Program-made: the position numbers and the translations under genes
The notes under the pieces: model-generated
Database searches by the model: none
Seen by the model: the letters and a program-made list of their open reading frames with translations, nothing else
What the model was told of the DNA's origin: nothing
In this document: piece by piece, positions 16,148 to 24,332 of the stretch
How positions within the stretch are numbered: the stretch's first letter is position 1
Layout of the letters: each line of letters starts with the position of its first letter
Assembly: GCF_003385215.1 (NCBI RefSeq)
Contig: NZ_PQHW01000007.1
Location: forward strand, 62,001 to 126,000
Source: Amycolatopsis thermalba
GTDB taxonomy: Bacteria; Actinomycetota; Actinomycetes; Mycobacteriales; Pseudonocardiaceae
Length of the DNA: 64,000 nt
Direction of reading: 5' to 3'

Positions 16148-16708
16148 ATGTTCGCCCCCCGGGATCCCGACGAGTACCTGCTCGACACCGAGCGGCGCGT
16201 GGTTCGGGTCCGCAGGCACTGGGCCTTCCTGGCCTGGGACACCTTCGAGACGATCGCCCTGCTCGCGATCTGCGTGATGGTGTCCTACCTGCTGCCACCG
16301 TCCCTGTGGGTGGTCCAGAACATCCTCTGGTACGCGGCGCTGCTCGTGGTCGTCGTGTACGCGTTCAAGGTCATCGAGTGGTGGGTCGAACGCCTGGTGG
16401 TGACCGACAAGCGGTTCGTGCTCACCAGCGGCGTCATCACCACCAAGGTCGCGATGATGCCGATCTCGAAGGTCACCGACCTGACCTACGAACGCTCGGC
16501 GTGGGGCCGGATGTTCGGCTACGGCACGGTCGTCGTCGAGTCGGCCGGTCAGATCCAGGCGCTGAACCGGATCGAGTTCCTGCCGAGCCCGGAGGAGTTC
16601 TACGACACCATCTCCGAACTCGTCTTCGGCGACAAGCACAAGCAGAGCGAGCGCTTCTCCATGATCAAGGCCCAGCGCCTGGCGCGCGGCAAGAAGATCG
16701 TCGGTTGA
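16148..16708 (+). CDS. Membrane protein with bacterial PH domain (YdbS/DUF304-like)
   Basis: This 186-residue protein has a short cytoplasmic N-terminus, two adjacent transmembrane helices (about residues 31-50 and 55-76, LAICVMVSYLLPPS and ALLVVVVYAFKV), then a bacterial PH-like domain (TDKRFVLTSGVITTKVAMMP, then TYERSAWGRMFGYGTVVVES). The tail is basic (KAQRLARGKKIVG). Such proteins sit in the cytoplasmic membrane; their ligands are unknown. ATG 16148 is preferred over TTG 16145. It directly follows the 54-residue peptide. Confidence 0.85.
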   Translation: MFAPRDPDEYLLDTERRVVRVRRHWAFLAWDTFETIALLAICVMVSYLLPPSLWVVQNILWYAALLVVVVYAFKVIEWWVERLVVTDKRFVLTSGVITTKVAMMPISKVTDLTYERSAWGRMFGYGTVVVESAGQIQALNRIEFLPSPEEFYDTISELVFGDKHKQSERFSMIKAQRLARGKKIVG

Positions 16709-16750
16709 GGTGTCGTCGTGCCTGGTCGGCCGTGTGCCGGCCGGGTAGGC

Positions 16751-16756
16751 GACAAT
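16751..16756 (+). promoter_or_regulatory. -10 element, leaderless start of the PHP gene
   Basis: GACAAT is followed by GATTCCG (7 nt) and ATG 16764. The upstream in-frame ATG at 16755 lies inside this element, arguing against it as the start. Confidence 0.45.
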
Positions 16757-16763
16757 GATTCCG

Positions 16764-17612
16764 ATGCGCATCGATCTGCACACCCACTCCACCGTGTCGG
16801 ACGGCACGGACACGCCGGCCGAACTGGTGGCCACGGCCGCCGCCGCGGGGCTCGACGTGGTCGCGCTGACCGACCACGACACCACGGCAGGCTGGGCCGC
16901 GGCGGCCGCGGCGCTGCCGCCGGGTCTCACGCTCGTGCCCGGCGCCGAGCTGTCGTGCGTGAGCAGTTTCGGCGTCAGCATCCACCTGCTGGCCTACCTG
17001 TTCGACCCGGCGTCCCCGGCGATCGTGGCCGAGCAGACCCGGCTGCGGCAGGAGCGCCGCACCCGGCTGCGGGCGATGGCGGTGCGGATGCAGGCCGACG
17101 GCCTGCCGATCGACGCCGACGAGCTGCTCGAATCGCTCGGCCCGGACTCCCCGGCCGGCCGTCCGCACCTCGCGCAGGCCCTGGTGCGGGCCGGGCTGGT
17201 GACGAGCGTGGACCAGGCGTTCGCCGAGTACCTGGGCGCCGGCCGCGGCTACTACCTGCCGCGGCAGGACACGCCGGTGGAGCGGGCGATCGAGATGATC
17301 GCCGAGGCCGGTGGCGTGACCGTGTTCGCGCACCCGTTCGCGCGCAGCCGCGGGCGGATCGTGTCGGCGGAGTACATCGTCGGGCTGGCGGAGCTCGGGC
17401 TGACCGGGCTCGAGGTCGACCACCCCAACCACGACGAGGCCACGCGCGCCGAGCTGCGCGGGCTGGCCGATGAGCTGGGGCTGGTGCAGACCGGGTCCAG
17501 CGACTACCACGGCACGAACAAGACGATCCCGATCGGTGCGGAGAACACCGATCCCGAGCAGTTCGAGGCGCTCATCGACAAGGCGTCCGGCGCGCGGATC
17601 GTGGTGGGCTGA
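16764..17612 (+). CDS. PHP-domain phosphoesterase (YciV/TrpH type)
   Basis: The product has 282 residues. The PHP motifs are clear: MRIDLHTHSTVSDGTDTP at the very N-terminus, ALTDHDTTAGW, GAELSC, VFAHPFAR, and SSDYHG near the C-terminus. Together they form a trinuclear metal site. The family includes RNase AM/3',5'-nucleoside bisphosphate phosphatases that act on RNA 5' ends or pAp. The ATG at 16764 places the first metal motif at residue 3, as usual. It lies 2 nt before the marC start, suggesting an operon. Confidence 0.85.
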   Translation: MRIDLHTHSTVSDGTDTPAELVATAAAAGLDVVALTDHDTTAGWAAAAAALPPGLTLVPGAELSCVSSFGVSIHLLAYLFDPASPAIVAEQTRLRQERRTRLRAMAVRMQADGLPIDADELLESLGPDSPAGRPHLAQALVRAGLVTSVDQAFAEYLGAGRGYYLPRQDTPVERAIEMIAEAGGVTVFAHPFARSRGRIVSAEYIVGLAELGLTGLEVDHPNHDEATRAELRGLADELGLVQTGSSDYHGTNKTIPIGAENTDPEQFEALIDKASGARIVVG

Positions 17613-17614
17613 CC

Positions 17615-18244
17615 TTGGCGGTCGCCGACTTCTTCGACGCGAAGCTGTTCCTGGAGGCGTCGATCACGCTGGTCGTGATCATGGACCCGCCGGGGACCGT
17701 GCCGGTGTTCCTCAGTCTGGTCGGCCGCAAGCCGCCCGCCGTGCGGGCGCGGGCGGCGCGGCAGGCGGTGCTGGTGTCGCTGCTGGTGATCTCGCTGTTC
17801 GCGATCGCGGGGCAGGCGATCCTGGCCTACCTGGGGATCGGGGTGCCCGCGCTGCAGGGGGCGGGCGGGCTGCTCCTGCTGCTCATCGCGCTGGACCTGC
17901 TGACCGGCCGCGGCGCGACGAGCGAGCCGAACGTGGTGGAGGACGTGAACGTCGCCCTGGTGCCGCTGGGCACGCCGCTGCTGGCGGGCCCGGGAGCGAT
18001 CGCCGCGACGATCGTCTTCGTGCGGCAGGCGGCCGGGCACGTGGGCGCGTACGTGGCGCTGGCCTGCGCGATCGTCGCGGTGCACATCGTGATCTACGCG
18101 TGCATGCGGTTCTCCGGCGTGGTGATCCGGCTCATCAAGGAAAGCGGTATCACGCTGCTGGCGAAGATCGCGGGTCTGCTGCTGGCCGCGATCGCCGTGG
18201 AACTGGTCGCGAACTCGGTGCGCGGCTTCATCGAGGGCGGCTGA
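17615..18244 (+). CDS. MarC-family integral membrane protein
   Basis: The 209-residue protein has six predicted transmembrane helices arranged as two threes, with the conserved MDPPGTVPVFLSL segment in the first and LLAGPGAIAATIVF in the second, typical of MarC/UPF0056. Its transport substrate is unknown; the family was once wrongly linked to multiple antibiotic resistance. The only start consistent with homology is TTG 17615, 2 nt after the PHP stop, so it probably depends on coupling. It converges on the PPE-like gene with a 24-nt gap. Confidence 0.85.
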   Translation: MAVADFFDAKLFLEASITLVVIMDPPGTVPVFLSLVGRKPPAVRARAARQAVLVSLLVISLFAIAGQAILAYLGIGVPALQGAGGLLLLLIALDLLTGRGATSEPNVVEDVNVALVPLGTPLLAGPGAIAATIVFVRQAAGHVGAYVALACAIVAVHIVIYACMRFSGVVIRLIKESGITLLAKIAGLLLAAIAVELVANSVRGFIEGG

Positions 18245-18268
18245 CGCTCCACCGGCGACGCGCAGGTG

Positions 18269-19699
18269 TCAGCCGCCGATCACCGGCGGGCTGATGCGGT
18301 TGCCGTTCTCGTCGGTGCCGCCCTCGTGGCCGAAGATGCTGTCCGGATCGTCTTCGAGCAGGTACGCGGGCCGTTCGTGGTCCTTGTCCTCCTCCTTCTT
18401 CGAGTTGCCTGCCGGACCGGCCAGGCCCGTCCCGGACGCGCCGGCCTTGCCCGCCGCTCCGGCGCGGCCGCTGTTCGCGCTCTCCGCGGCGGCCCGAGCG
18501 CCCGGCTCACCGACCCCGGCCTTGCGGCCCGCCGCCGGTTCCTGGCCCGCGGCGCCGCCGAGACGGCCCGCCGCGCCACCGGCGGCCCGGCCACCCACGC
18601 CTGCCCGCGGCGGGACACCGCCCGGGCCCGCACCCGCACCCGGGCGCGGTGACGTGCGGGTCTGGTCGGCCTGGCCCGGCGCGATCGGCATCATGCCCGC
18701 CCCGGCCGAGGTCCCCGAGCTGCCGGGAACCGTCGTGCCGGGGGAGCGGCCCCAGCCACCGGCGTGGTCGGCGAAACCGGCGGCCGGTGACGCACCGGTG
18801 GTCGGTCCGGCGCCCGGCAGCGGCACCGTGGGCGACGCGATGCTCCCGACGGTCCGCACCCCGCCCGGCGAACCACCCATGGGGCCGACCCCGCCCGAAC
18901 TCGACGCGATGGTGCTGTCGTTGGCGGCGAACTGCGGGGTCGTCGTCCCGCCGGTGTCGGGCTGCGCGGTCGGAGTCGCGTACACGGGCTGGGTCGAGCC
19001 GCCGGAGTGCAGCATCAGGTCCCGCTGCGCCAGGACCGCCGCGGCCTCCTGCTGGGCCTGGTGCTGGAGTAAGGCCTGGTTCTGCATGTCGTTCATGGTG
19101 GCGGTGGCGGCCTGCCAGTCCCCGCCCGCGAGCTGCTGCCGGGCGGCGGCGACCGATTCCTCGACCGACCGGCCCGCCGGTTCCGGCATGCTGTTGCGCG
19201 CCTGAGAGAGGGCCGCGGAGGTCTGCGAATAGCGGTTGGCCGACAGGAAGGCCGCGTCCTTCGAGCTGTCCGCCCACGTCGCGAGCGTGTTGAAGTAGCC
19301 GAAGGCGGAGTTCGCGCCGTCGCCCTGCCAGCCGGCCTGCTCCTTGGCGACACCCTGCCGGAGCGCGGAGGCCATCTCGCCGAAGGCGTTGCCGAGGTCG
19401 TTGACGATGGTGCCCTGCTCGTCGACCTCCTCCGGGGAGACACCGTCGGTGACCATGGACTTCAGCTGCTCGTGCGGCACCCTCTCGTAGAGCTGGTCCG
19501 AGGGCGGCAGGCCGTCGCGGTAGGCGCCGCCCTCGGCCTGCAGCTTCCGCGTGTAGATCTGGCCGGACTTGACCGAGTAGTCGCCCGCGACCGCCTCGGC
19601 GTCCGGCCCGAAGAACTTGCCGGCGGACTTCCCCGCGGTTTCGGCGTAGACCTCCGACTCGTACCGGCGCCGCGAGTACCCGTTGTCGGGCTGCGTCAT
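18269..19699 (-). CDS. PPE/WXG-like secreted substrate, Pro/Gly/Ala-rich
   Basis: The product has 476 residues. The N-terminal ~190 residues are helical and contain GWQGDGANSAFGYFNTLATW, a WXG-type helix turn like those of ESX (type VII) substrates. Residues ~240-430 are low-complexity Gly/Pro/Ala/Ser, and the end is acidic (EEDKDHERPAYLLEDDPDS... PPVIGG), a tail form I recall from Pseudonocardiaceae PPE-domain proteins. ATG 19699 follows GGGGAGGAAG. Directly upstream, 17 nt away, is an EspG-like gene. No ESX core genes (eccC, eccD) are in the window, so secretion would need a distant locus. Exact role unknown. Confidence 0.65.
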   Translation of the reverse strand: MTQPDNGYSRRRYESEVYAETAGKSAGKFFGPDAEAVAGDYSVKSGQIYTRKLQAEGGAYRDGLPPSDQLYERVPHEQLKSMVTDGVSPEEVDEQGTIVNDLGNAFGEMASALRQGVAKEQAGWQGDGANSAFGYFNTLATWADSSKDAAFLSANRYSQTSAALSQARNSMPEPAGRSVEESVAAARQQLAGGDWQAATATMNDMQNQALLQHQAQQEAAAVLAQRDLMLHSGGSTQPVYATPTAQPDTGGTTTPQFAANDSTIASSSGGVGPMGGSPGGVRTVGSIASPTVPLPGAGPTTGASPAAGFADHAGGWGRSPGTTVPGSSGTSAGAGMMPIAPGQADQTRTSPRPGAGAGPGGVPPRAGVGGRAAGGAAGRLGGAAGQEPAAGRKAGVGEPGARAAAESANSGRAGAAGKAGASGTGLAGPAGNSKKEEDKDHERPAYLLEDDPDSIFGHEGGTDENGNRISPPVIGG

Positions 19700-19716
19700 G
19701 ACTTCCTCCCCTGGTG

Positions 19717-20448
19717 TCAGCGATGCACCGCGGTCAGGTGCTGGTTGACCCGGTCCCGCACCCACTGGCCGATGCGCGCCCGGTCGGCCGGGGTGAACGT
19801 GTGCCGCTGGGCGCCGTCGGGCAGCTGCTCGACCGTGGTGAAGAACCGGCCGTCGGGTGTGTCGAACCAGGTCAGGCGGCCGGTGTCGACGCCGCGGACC
19901 GAGCACGAGACCACCCCGGCCCGCAGCGGCGGCGCCGCGAAGTACCGGTCCGCGACGCGCTTCTCCCGCGGCGGCTCCCCGCCGCCGAACAGATCGCCGC
20001 CGCGGGGCTGCGACACGTAGTTGACGGGCGCGATGCGCACCGGCGGCACCTCCGGCAGCGGGTCGAGCAGTTGCGGGAGCACCTGGCCCGCACGCAGCTC
20101 GTGGAACGTGACGTCGTCGCCGGTCTGGCGGCTCAGCACGCCGTGTTCGCCGGCCCAGCCGCCGCGCGCCAGGATCTGCGCGTCGGTGGTCAGCTCGGCC
20201 ACGACCTGGGTGACGAGCACCTCGGGCCGCGCCCACAGCCGCAGCAGGTCCTCGAACTCGGGGTGCAGCCGGTCCCGCGACATGCGTCCGAGCCGGTGCC
20301 AGTGCTCGAACACGCGCCGCCGCTGCTCGGCCCGCTCGGTCCGGGTCCCGCTCACGAACGGGACCTTGTGCGGGTAGACGAACCTCCCGAGGCCCAGTTC
20401 CTCGTCGAGGATGTCCAGTTCGGCCGGCGCCGTTTCGAACGTCAACAC
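19717..20448 (-). CDS. EspG-family ESX secretion chaperone
   Basis: This 243-residue protein resembles EspG. EspG proteins are cytosolic chaperones that bind PPE-type substrates and deliver them to the type VII secretion ATPase. Visible family traits are FETAPAELDILDEELGLGRFVYPH at the N-terminus, the central EFEDLLRLWARPEVLVTQVV and the C-terminal DTPDGRFFTTVEQLPDG. GTG 20448 follows a GGGGGCAG ribosome site by 4 nt. It is cotranscribed with the PPE-like gene, which is the expected client. Confidence 0.75.
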   Translation of the reverse strand: MLTFETAPAELDILDEELGLGRFVYPHKVPFVSGTRTERAEQRRRVFEHWHRLGRMSRDRLHPEFEDLLRLWARPEVLVTQVVAELTTDAQILARGGWAGEHGVLSRQTGDDVTFHELRAGQVLPQLLDPLPEVPPVRIAPVNYVSQPRGGDLFGGGEPPREKRVADRYFAAPPLRAGVVSCSVRGVDTGRLTWFDTPDGRFFTTVEQLPDGAQRHTFTPADRARIGQWVRDRVNQHLTAVHR

Positions 20449-20534
20449 GCACTGCCCCCTGATCCGAATGCCAACCGCCCAGATCATATGCGCAGCGGGG
20501 CGCGGGCGGAGCCGAAAGTGTCGGAGGTGGTGCG

Positions 20535-20540
20535 TACCGT
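20535..20540 (+). promoter_or_regulatory. -10 element, leaderless start of the RecB-like gene
   Basis: TACCGT is followed by AGCGAGC (7 nt) and GTG 20548. Confidence 0.4.
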
Positions 20541-20547
20541 AGCGAGC

Positions 20548-21405
20548 GTGGAGCAACTGGGGTTCGAGTTCGCGGTCCAGCCGCGGCGGTTGACGAAGGT
20601 GAGCCCGGCGCGGCTGGCCACCTTCGCGGACTGCCCGCGCCGGTATCGCCTGGCCTACCTCGACCGGCCGACCCCGCAGCGCACGGGGCCGTGGGCGCAC
20701 AGCACGCTCGGCGCGGTCGTGCACAACGCGTTGCGTGCGCTGTTCGACCTGCCGCCCGCGCGCCGCACGCCGGAGCGCGCCGCGGCGCTGTTGTCGGAGC
20801 ACTGGCAGGACGCCGGTTTCGCCGACGCCGAGCAAGCCGCGACGTACCGCGCGCGTGCCAAGCAGTGGGTGGCCGAGTACGTCGAGCAGCACGACGTGAC
20901 CAGCGATCCGGTGGGCATCGAGCGCTGGGTGTCGGCGCCGGTGAACCCGGAGCCGGGGCAGCCGGCGTCGATGATCATCGAGGGCCGCGCGGACCGGATC
21001 GACCAGCGCGGCGGCGAGCTGGTGATCGTGGACTACAAGACGGGCCGCCGCGCGCCGGACGAGTACGAGGCCCGCAGCTCGCAGGCGCTGGCGATGTACG
21101 CGGTGGCGGCCGAGCGGACGTTGCGGCGCCCGTGCACGAAGGTCGAGCTGCACCACCTGCCCAGCGGCACGGTCGCGGAGGCGACGCACACGCCGGACAG
21201 CCTGCGGCGGCACCTGCGGCGCGCGGAGGAGACCGCGGAGGACGTCCGGCTGGCCACGGACACCCTGGAAGCCGGCGGCGACGGCGACGTGCTGTTCCCC
21301 GCCCGCCCCGACCGCCGCTGCGGCTGGTGCGACTTCCGCCCCAGCTGCGAGGCCGGACAGGCGGCCGCCGCGGCGGCGAAGCCGTGGGAGCTGCTGGCGC
21401 CGTAG
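20548..21405 (+). CDS. RecB-like PD-(D/E)XK nuclease with Fe-S cysteines
   Basis: The 285-residue protein is a stand-alone nuclease of the Cas4/AddB/RecB superfamily. It has SPARLATFADCPRRYRLAYLD (first cluster Cys), EGRADRID (motif with Asp), VIVDYKTGR (D and K of the catalytic triad) and QALAMYAVAAE. The C-terminal CGWCDFRPSC supplies the other three cysteines, so a 4Fe-4S cluster is expected. It resembles Rv2119 of M. tuberculosis. GTG 20548 is chosen from the -10 spacing; ATG 20488 is an alternative. A role in DNA repair is likely but not shown. Confidence 0.8.
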   Translation: MEQLGFEFAVQPRRLTKVSPARLATFADCPRRYRLAYLDRPTPQRTGPWAHSTLGAVVHNALRALFDLPPARRTPERAAALLSEHWQDAGFADAEQAATYRARAKQWVAEYVEQHDVTSDPVGIERWVSAPVNPEPGQPASMIIEGRADRIDQRGGELVIVDYKTGRRAPDEYEARSSQALAMYAVAAERTLRRPCTKVELHHLPSGTVAEATHTPDSLRRHLRRAEETAEDVRLATDTLEAGGDGDVLFPARPDRRCGWCDFRPSCEAGQAAAAAAKPWELLAP

Positions 21406-21600
21406 GGGCGAGGCCGGGCTCAGGAGCCCCGCTCGGCAGCGGGCGGTGGCGGTTGCTGGCGCCGTAGGTGTGGGGGCTGACCGCGTGGCTGGTGTGTGAG
21501 GCGGGCCGTGGGGGTCGTTGGCGCCGTAGGTGTGGACTGGGCGGTCGGCTGGTGTGGGTCGAGGTCGTGGGGGTTGCGGTGCCGGGTGGTTCTCGCCCAG
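21394..21600 (+). repeat. 62-nt degenerate tandem repeats from the RecB-like 3' end
   Basis: CTGGCGCCGTAGG, the end of the RecB-like gene with its TAG stop, recurs at 21456 and, as TTGGCGCCGTAGG, at 21518. Each recurrence is 62 nt after the previous, with related flanking sequence (GTGTGG..., CGTGGGGG...). A decayed copy appears around 21575-21590. The 250-nt convergent gap (21406-21655) contains no gene. Confidence 0.8.
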
Positions 21601-21655
21601 CCGCCGATGGGGTGACCGGCCGGCCGCGGCACGAATTCCCTCGGAAACTCCAGAG

Positions 21656-22267
21656 TCAGGTCGCGCCATCCTCCGCGGGGTTGTCGCCGAAGGCGGCGGC
21701 TTGTGCTTGCGCGATGAGGGCCGGTAGCGAGGTCTTCCCGTCCTCCTCGGCCCAGCGCACCAGCGCCGTGTGCATCGCGGCCAGACAGGCTCCGGCCGCT
21801 GCTCGGGCTTGGAACGTCCCCTCGGGGTCGGTCACGCCGAGGGCGTCCACGATCGCCTCCTGCAGGGCGTAGTGGTTGTCCAGGTGCCTGGCCCGCAGTG
21901 CCGGTGCCGAGATCATCAGCCGGAGACGCGCGAGCAGGTGCCGCCTCGTCGCGGGGTCACCCTCGGTCAGCGTCGCCGTCGCGTCGACGAGTGCCCTGCC
22001 GATCCGGCGGACCAGCGGCTGCGCCGGCGAAGTCGCGGCGAGCCGCTCGGCGACGAGCCCGCCGTGCTGGTCGGCGAGCACGAGGTCTTCCTTCGTGGGG
22101 AAGTGCCGGTACACGGTCATCGCCGAAACACCCGCGGCCTCGGCGACCTCGTTCACGGTCGTCGCGTCGTAGCCGCGTTCGGTGAACAACCGCACCGCGT
22201 GCGCCTGGATCACGCGCTGCGTTTCGGCTCGTTGTCGCGCCCGCAACGTTGATTGCCGCTCAGCCAC
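21656..22267 (-). CDS. TetR-family transcriptional regulator
   Basis: The product has 203 residues. The N-terminal helix-turn-helix is clear (RLFTERGYDATTVNEVAEAA, then SAMTVYRHFPTKEDLVLAD). The rest is an all-helical ligand and dimerisation domain ending AAAFGDNPAEDGAT. GTG 22267 is supported by TACTGT 7 nt upstream; the frame extends upstream without homology. It diverges from an SDR gene across a 59-nt gap holding two related dyads, so it probably represses itself and that gene. The ligand is unknown. Confidence 0.88.
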   Translation of the reverse strand: MAERQSTLRARQRAETQRVIQAHAVRLFTERGYDATTVNEVAEAAGVSAMTVYRHFPTKEDLVLADQHGGLVAERLAATSPAQPLVRRIGRALVDATATLTEGDPATRRHLLARLRLMISAPALRARHLDNHYALQEAIVDALGVTDPEGTFQARAAAGACLAAMHTALVRWAEEDGKTSLPALIAQAQAAAFGDNPAEDGAT

Positions 22268-22269
22268 CT

Positions 22270-22300
22270 GGTAGACAGTACCGCAATGGTAGTCACTAAC
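22270..22300. promoter_or_regulatory. Tandem TetR operator candidates
   Basis: Two related imperfect dyads, GGTAGACAGTACC (22270-22282) and GGTAGTCACTAAC (22288-22300), lie 5 nt apart between the divergent tetR and SDR genes. The first covers the tetR -10 (ACAGTA at 22275-22280 on the + strand, TACTGT on the - strand), which would allow autorepression. Confidence 0.5.
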
Positions 22301-22326
22301 AATTCGGTGGCAGCTAACAGACTGGG

Positions 22327-23085
22327 GTGATCGGTGTGCGAACGGCTTTGGTGACCGGGGCATCGCGTGGCATCGGACGGGCGATCGCGGCTCGCCTCGC
22401 CGCGCAGGGGGCGGTGGTGGTCGTGCACTTCGGCACGGACGCCGAGGGCGCGGCGGCGACGGTCGCCGAGATCGAACGCGACGGTGGGCGCGCGTTCGCC
22501 GTCGGGGCGCGGCTGGGTGTGGACGACGACGTCGAAACGCTCTTCGCGGGCGTCGAGTCCGCCCTGGCGGGGCGGCCGCTGGACATCCTCGTCAACAACG
22601 CCGCGGCCGCACCCGCCGGACCGCTCGGAGCCACGACGCGGACCGAGTTCGACCACCTCTTCGCCGTCAACGTGCGTGCGCCGTACTTCATCATCCAGCG
22701 CGCGTTGCCGCTGTTCCGCGACGGCGGCCGCATCATCACGATCTCGTCGGTCGCGACCCGGATGGCCAACCCGGCCCAGACCTCGTTCGCCATGACGAAG
22801 GGGGCCGTGGAAACGATGAGCATGACGTTGGCCAACGAACTCGGTGCCCGGGGCATCACGGTGAACGCGGTCGCTCCCGGCGCCACGCGGACGGCGACCA
22901 ACGGTTCCGCGTTCGAGGCCCCGGGCCTGGCCGAGTTCATCGCCGGCTCGACGGCGCTGAACCGCCTCGGCGAACCCGGCGACATCGCCGACGTGGTCGC
23001 GTTCCTCGCCTCCGACGCGGCGCGCTGGATCACCGGTCAGGTCATCGACGCCAGTGGCGGCCTGTTCCTCGGGCCGCGCGCCTGA
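22327..23085 (+). CDS. Short-chain dehydrogenase/reductase with Tyr-to-Phe change
   Basis: This 252-residue Rossmann protein has the cofactor motif TGASRGIGRA (residues 10-19), NNA at 90-92 and active-site Ser140/141 (ITISSVAT). The YxxxK motif reads F154-A-M-T-K158, so the catalytic Tyr is replaced by Phe (TTC at 22786-22788). Lys158 is kept. The C-terminal part (PGATRTATNG, GEPGDIADVV, DASGG) is otherwise classical. It may be catalytically altered or inactive unless another residue supplies the proton. GTG 22327 has no strong ribosome site. It is divergently transcribed from the TetR gene, which probably controls it. Confidence 0.85.
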   Translation: MIGVRTALVTGASRGIGRAIAARLAAQGAVVVVHFGTDAEGAAATVAEIERDGGRAFAVGARLGVDDDVETLFAGVESALAGRPLDILVNNAAAAPAGPLGATTRTEFDHLFAVNVRAPYFIIQRALPLFRDGGRIITISSVATRMANPAQTSFAMTKGAVETMSMTLANELGARGITVNAVAPGATRTATNGSAFEAPGLAEFIAGSTALNRLGEPGDIADVVAFLASDAARWITGQVIDASGGLFLGPRA

Positions 23086-23172
23086 CCGGGATCCCCGGTG
23101 CGGGTGGTCCCGATTCGGCCCGTCGCGGGCATGGTGGAATCCTCGGGGGTCCCGGTCGAGGAGTGGAACAGG

Positions 23173-23505
23173 GTGAGCGAGGACATGACGGACACCGAAG
23201 AGCTGGAGCTGGCCCCGGCGCGTGGCCGGAGCCGGACGGCCCGGCGGTGGCGCGGGCTCACCGGCTCGCTGGCGGCCGGGCTCGTCGCGCTGGCTGTGCT
23301 CGTGCTCGGCGCCGGGCTGCTGTGCGCCTTCCTCGACGTCCCCGGGCCGGGTGCCGCGCCGATGATCGCCCACCCGGCGGCCGCCGTGCTGGCCCTTCTC
23401 GCGCAGCGCGTCGCCGATCGGAAGGACGGGGTTCTCGCCGGCGCCGCCGGGCTCGCGGTGCTGATGATCCTCGCCGGCGCGTTGTGGACCTTCTGGTGGG
23501 CCTAA
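23173..23505 (+). CDS. Small two- or three-helix membrane protein
   Basis: The ~110-residue product has a polar N-terminus, acidic then basic (MTDTEELEL, RGRSRTARRW), followed by hydrophobic helices at about residues 34-55, 62-78 and 86-108 (ending LAGALWTFWWA). GTG 23173 follows GAGGAG by 8-9 nt; ATG 23185 and upstream GTG 23098 are alternatives. Its 3' end overlaps the convergent hydrolase by 4 nt. No family recognised. Confidence 0.6.
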   Translation: MSEDMTDTEELELAPARGRSRTARRWRGLTGSLAAGLVALAVLVLGAGLLCAFLDVPGPGAAPMIAHPAAAVLALLAQRVADRKDGVLAGAAGLAVLMILAGALWTFWWA

Positions 23506-24332
23506 CCCAGCCACTCCCGCCACGCGCGTAGCAGCACCCGCAGCAACGCGGCCGGGTTTTCGGTGTTCGGGGAGTGCGCGGCGCCGCGGATGAGTTCGAA
23601 CGGCGCGCCCAGCCGCGCGGCCATCTCGCGCTGCGCCGCCACGCTCCACGCGTCGTCCCACTCGCCCGCGACCACCAGCGTCGGGACGCCCGTCGCGGCG
23701 AGGGCGTCCACCAGGTCCGGCTCGGTCCGCAGGCCGTCGGCCATGCCCAGCAACCCCACCGGGCTCGACGCCAGGAACCGCAACCGCAGGAACTCCTTCA
23801 GGTCCGCCGGCATCGCCGCCCACATCGGTGACCGCGCGCTCACCTGCTCCCGCACCCGGTACACCTCGTCCAGCCCGGACGTCCGCAACACCGGCTCACC
23901 CGCCCCCAGCGCCCGCCGCCGCGCGCCGTCGGGCAACTCGCCGGGGCCGCTGTCCAGCAACGTCAACCCCACGACCGGCGCGCCCGGCGGCACCGCCGCC
24001 CGCGCGACCAGCCCGCCGTAGGAGTGGCCGAGCAACACCACCGGCCCCTCGATGTCTTCGATCAGCTCGGCCACCACCGAACCCAGCGCGGACGGCAGAT
24101 AAGCCTTCTCGTCCGGGGGGCCGGGCGACTCGAACTGGCCCGGCAGATCGATCGCGACCGCGCGGAAACCACCGTCCGCCAAGCCGTCCAGCAGCGGGGC
24201 GAAGTCCTCTTTGGACCCCGTGTACCCGGGCACCAGGACGGCCGTCGCCGTCGCGGGAGCCGGTGTGCGCAGCGCCGCCAGGCCCCGCAGCCGCACCTTC
24301 TCGGCCCCGTGCGGCGTGAGCTGACCGGTCAC
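23502..24332 (-). CDS. Alpha/beta hydrolase
   Basis: The product has 276 residues. It has the alpha/beta-hydrolase core with oxyanion region LVPGYTGSKEDF, nucleophile elbow GHSYGG (Ser), acid region VVAGEWDDAW and catalytic His in GAAHSPNTEN. The GTG at 24332 overlaps the stop of the upstream beta-propeller gene (GTGA), so the two are translationally coupled. Substrate unknown; esterase or peptidase-type activity is possible. Confidence 0.85.
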   Translation of the reverse strand: MTGQLTPHGAEKVRLRGLAALRTPAPATATAVLVPGYTGSKEDFAPLLDGLADGGFRAVAIDLPGQFESPGPPDEKAYLPSALGSVVAELIEDIEGPVVLLGHSYGGLVARAAVPPGAPVVGLTLLDSGPGELPDGARRRALGAGEPVLRTSGLDEVYRVREQVSARSPMWAAMPADLKEFLRLRFLASSPVGLLGMADGLRTEPDLVDALAATGVPTLVVAGEWDDAWSVAAQREMAARLGAPFELIRGAAHSPNTENPAALLRVLLRAWREWLG

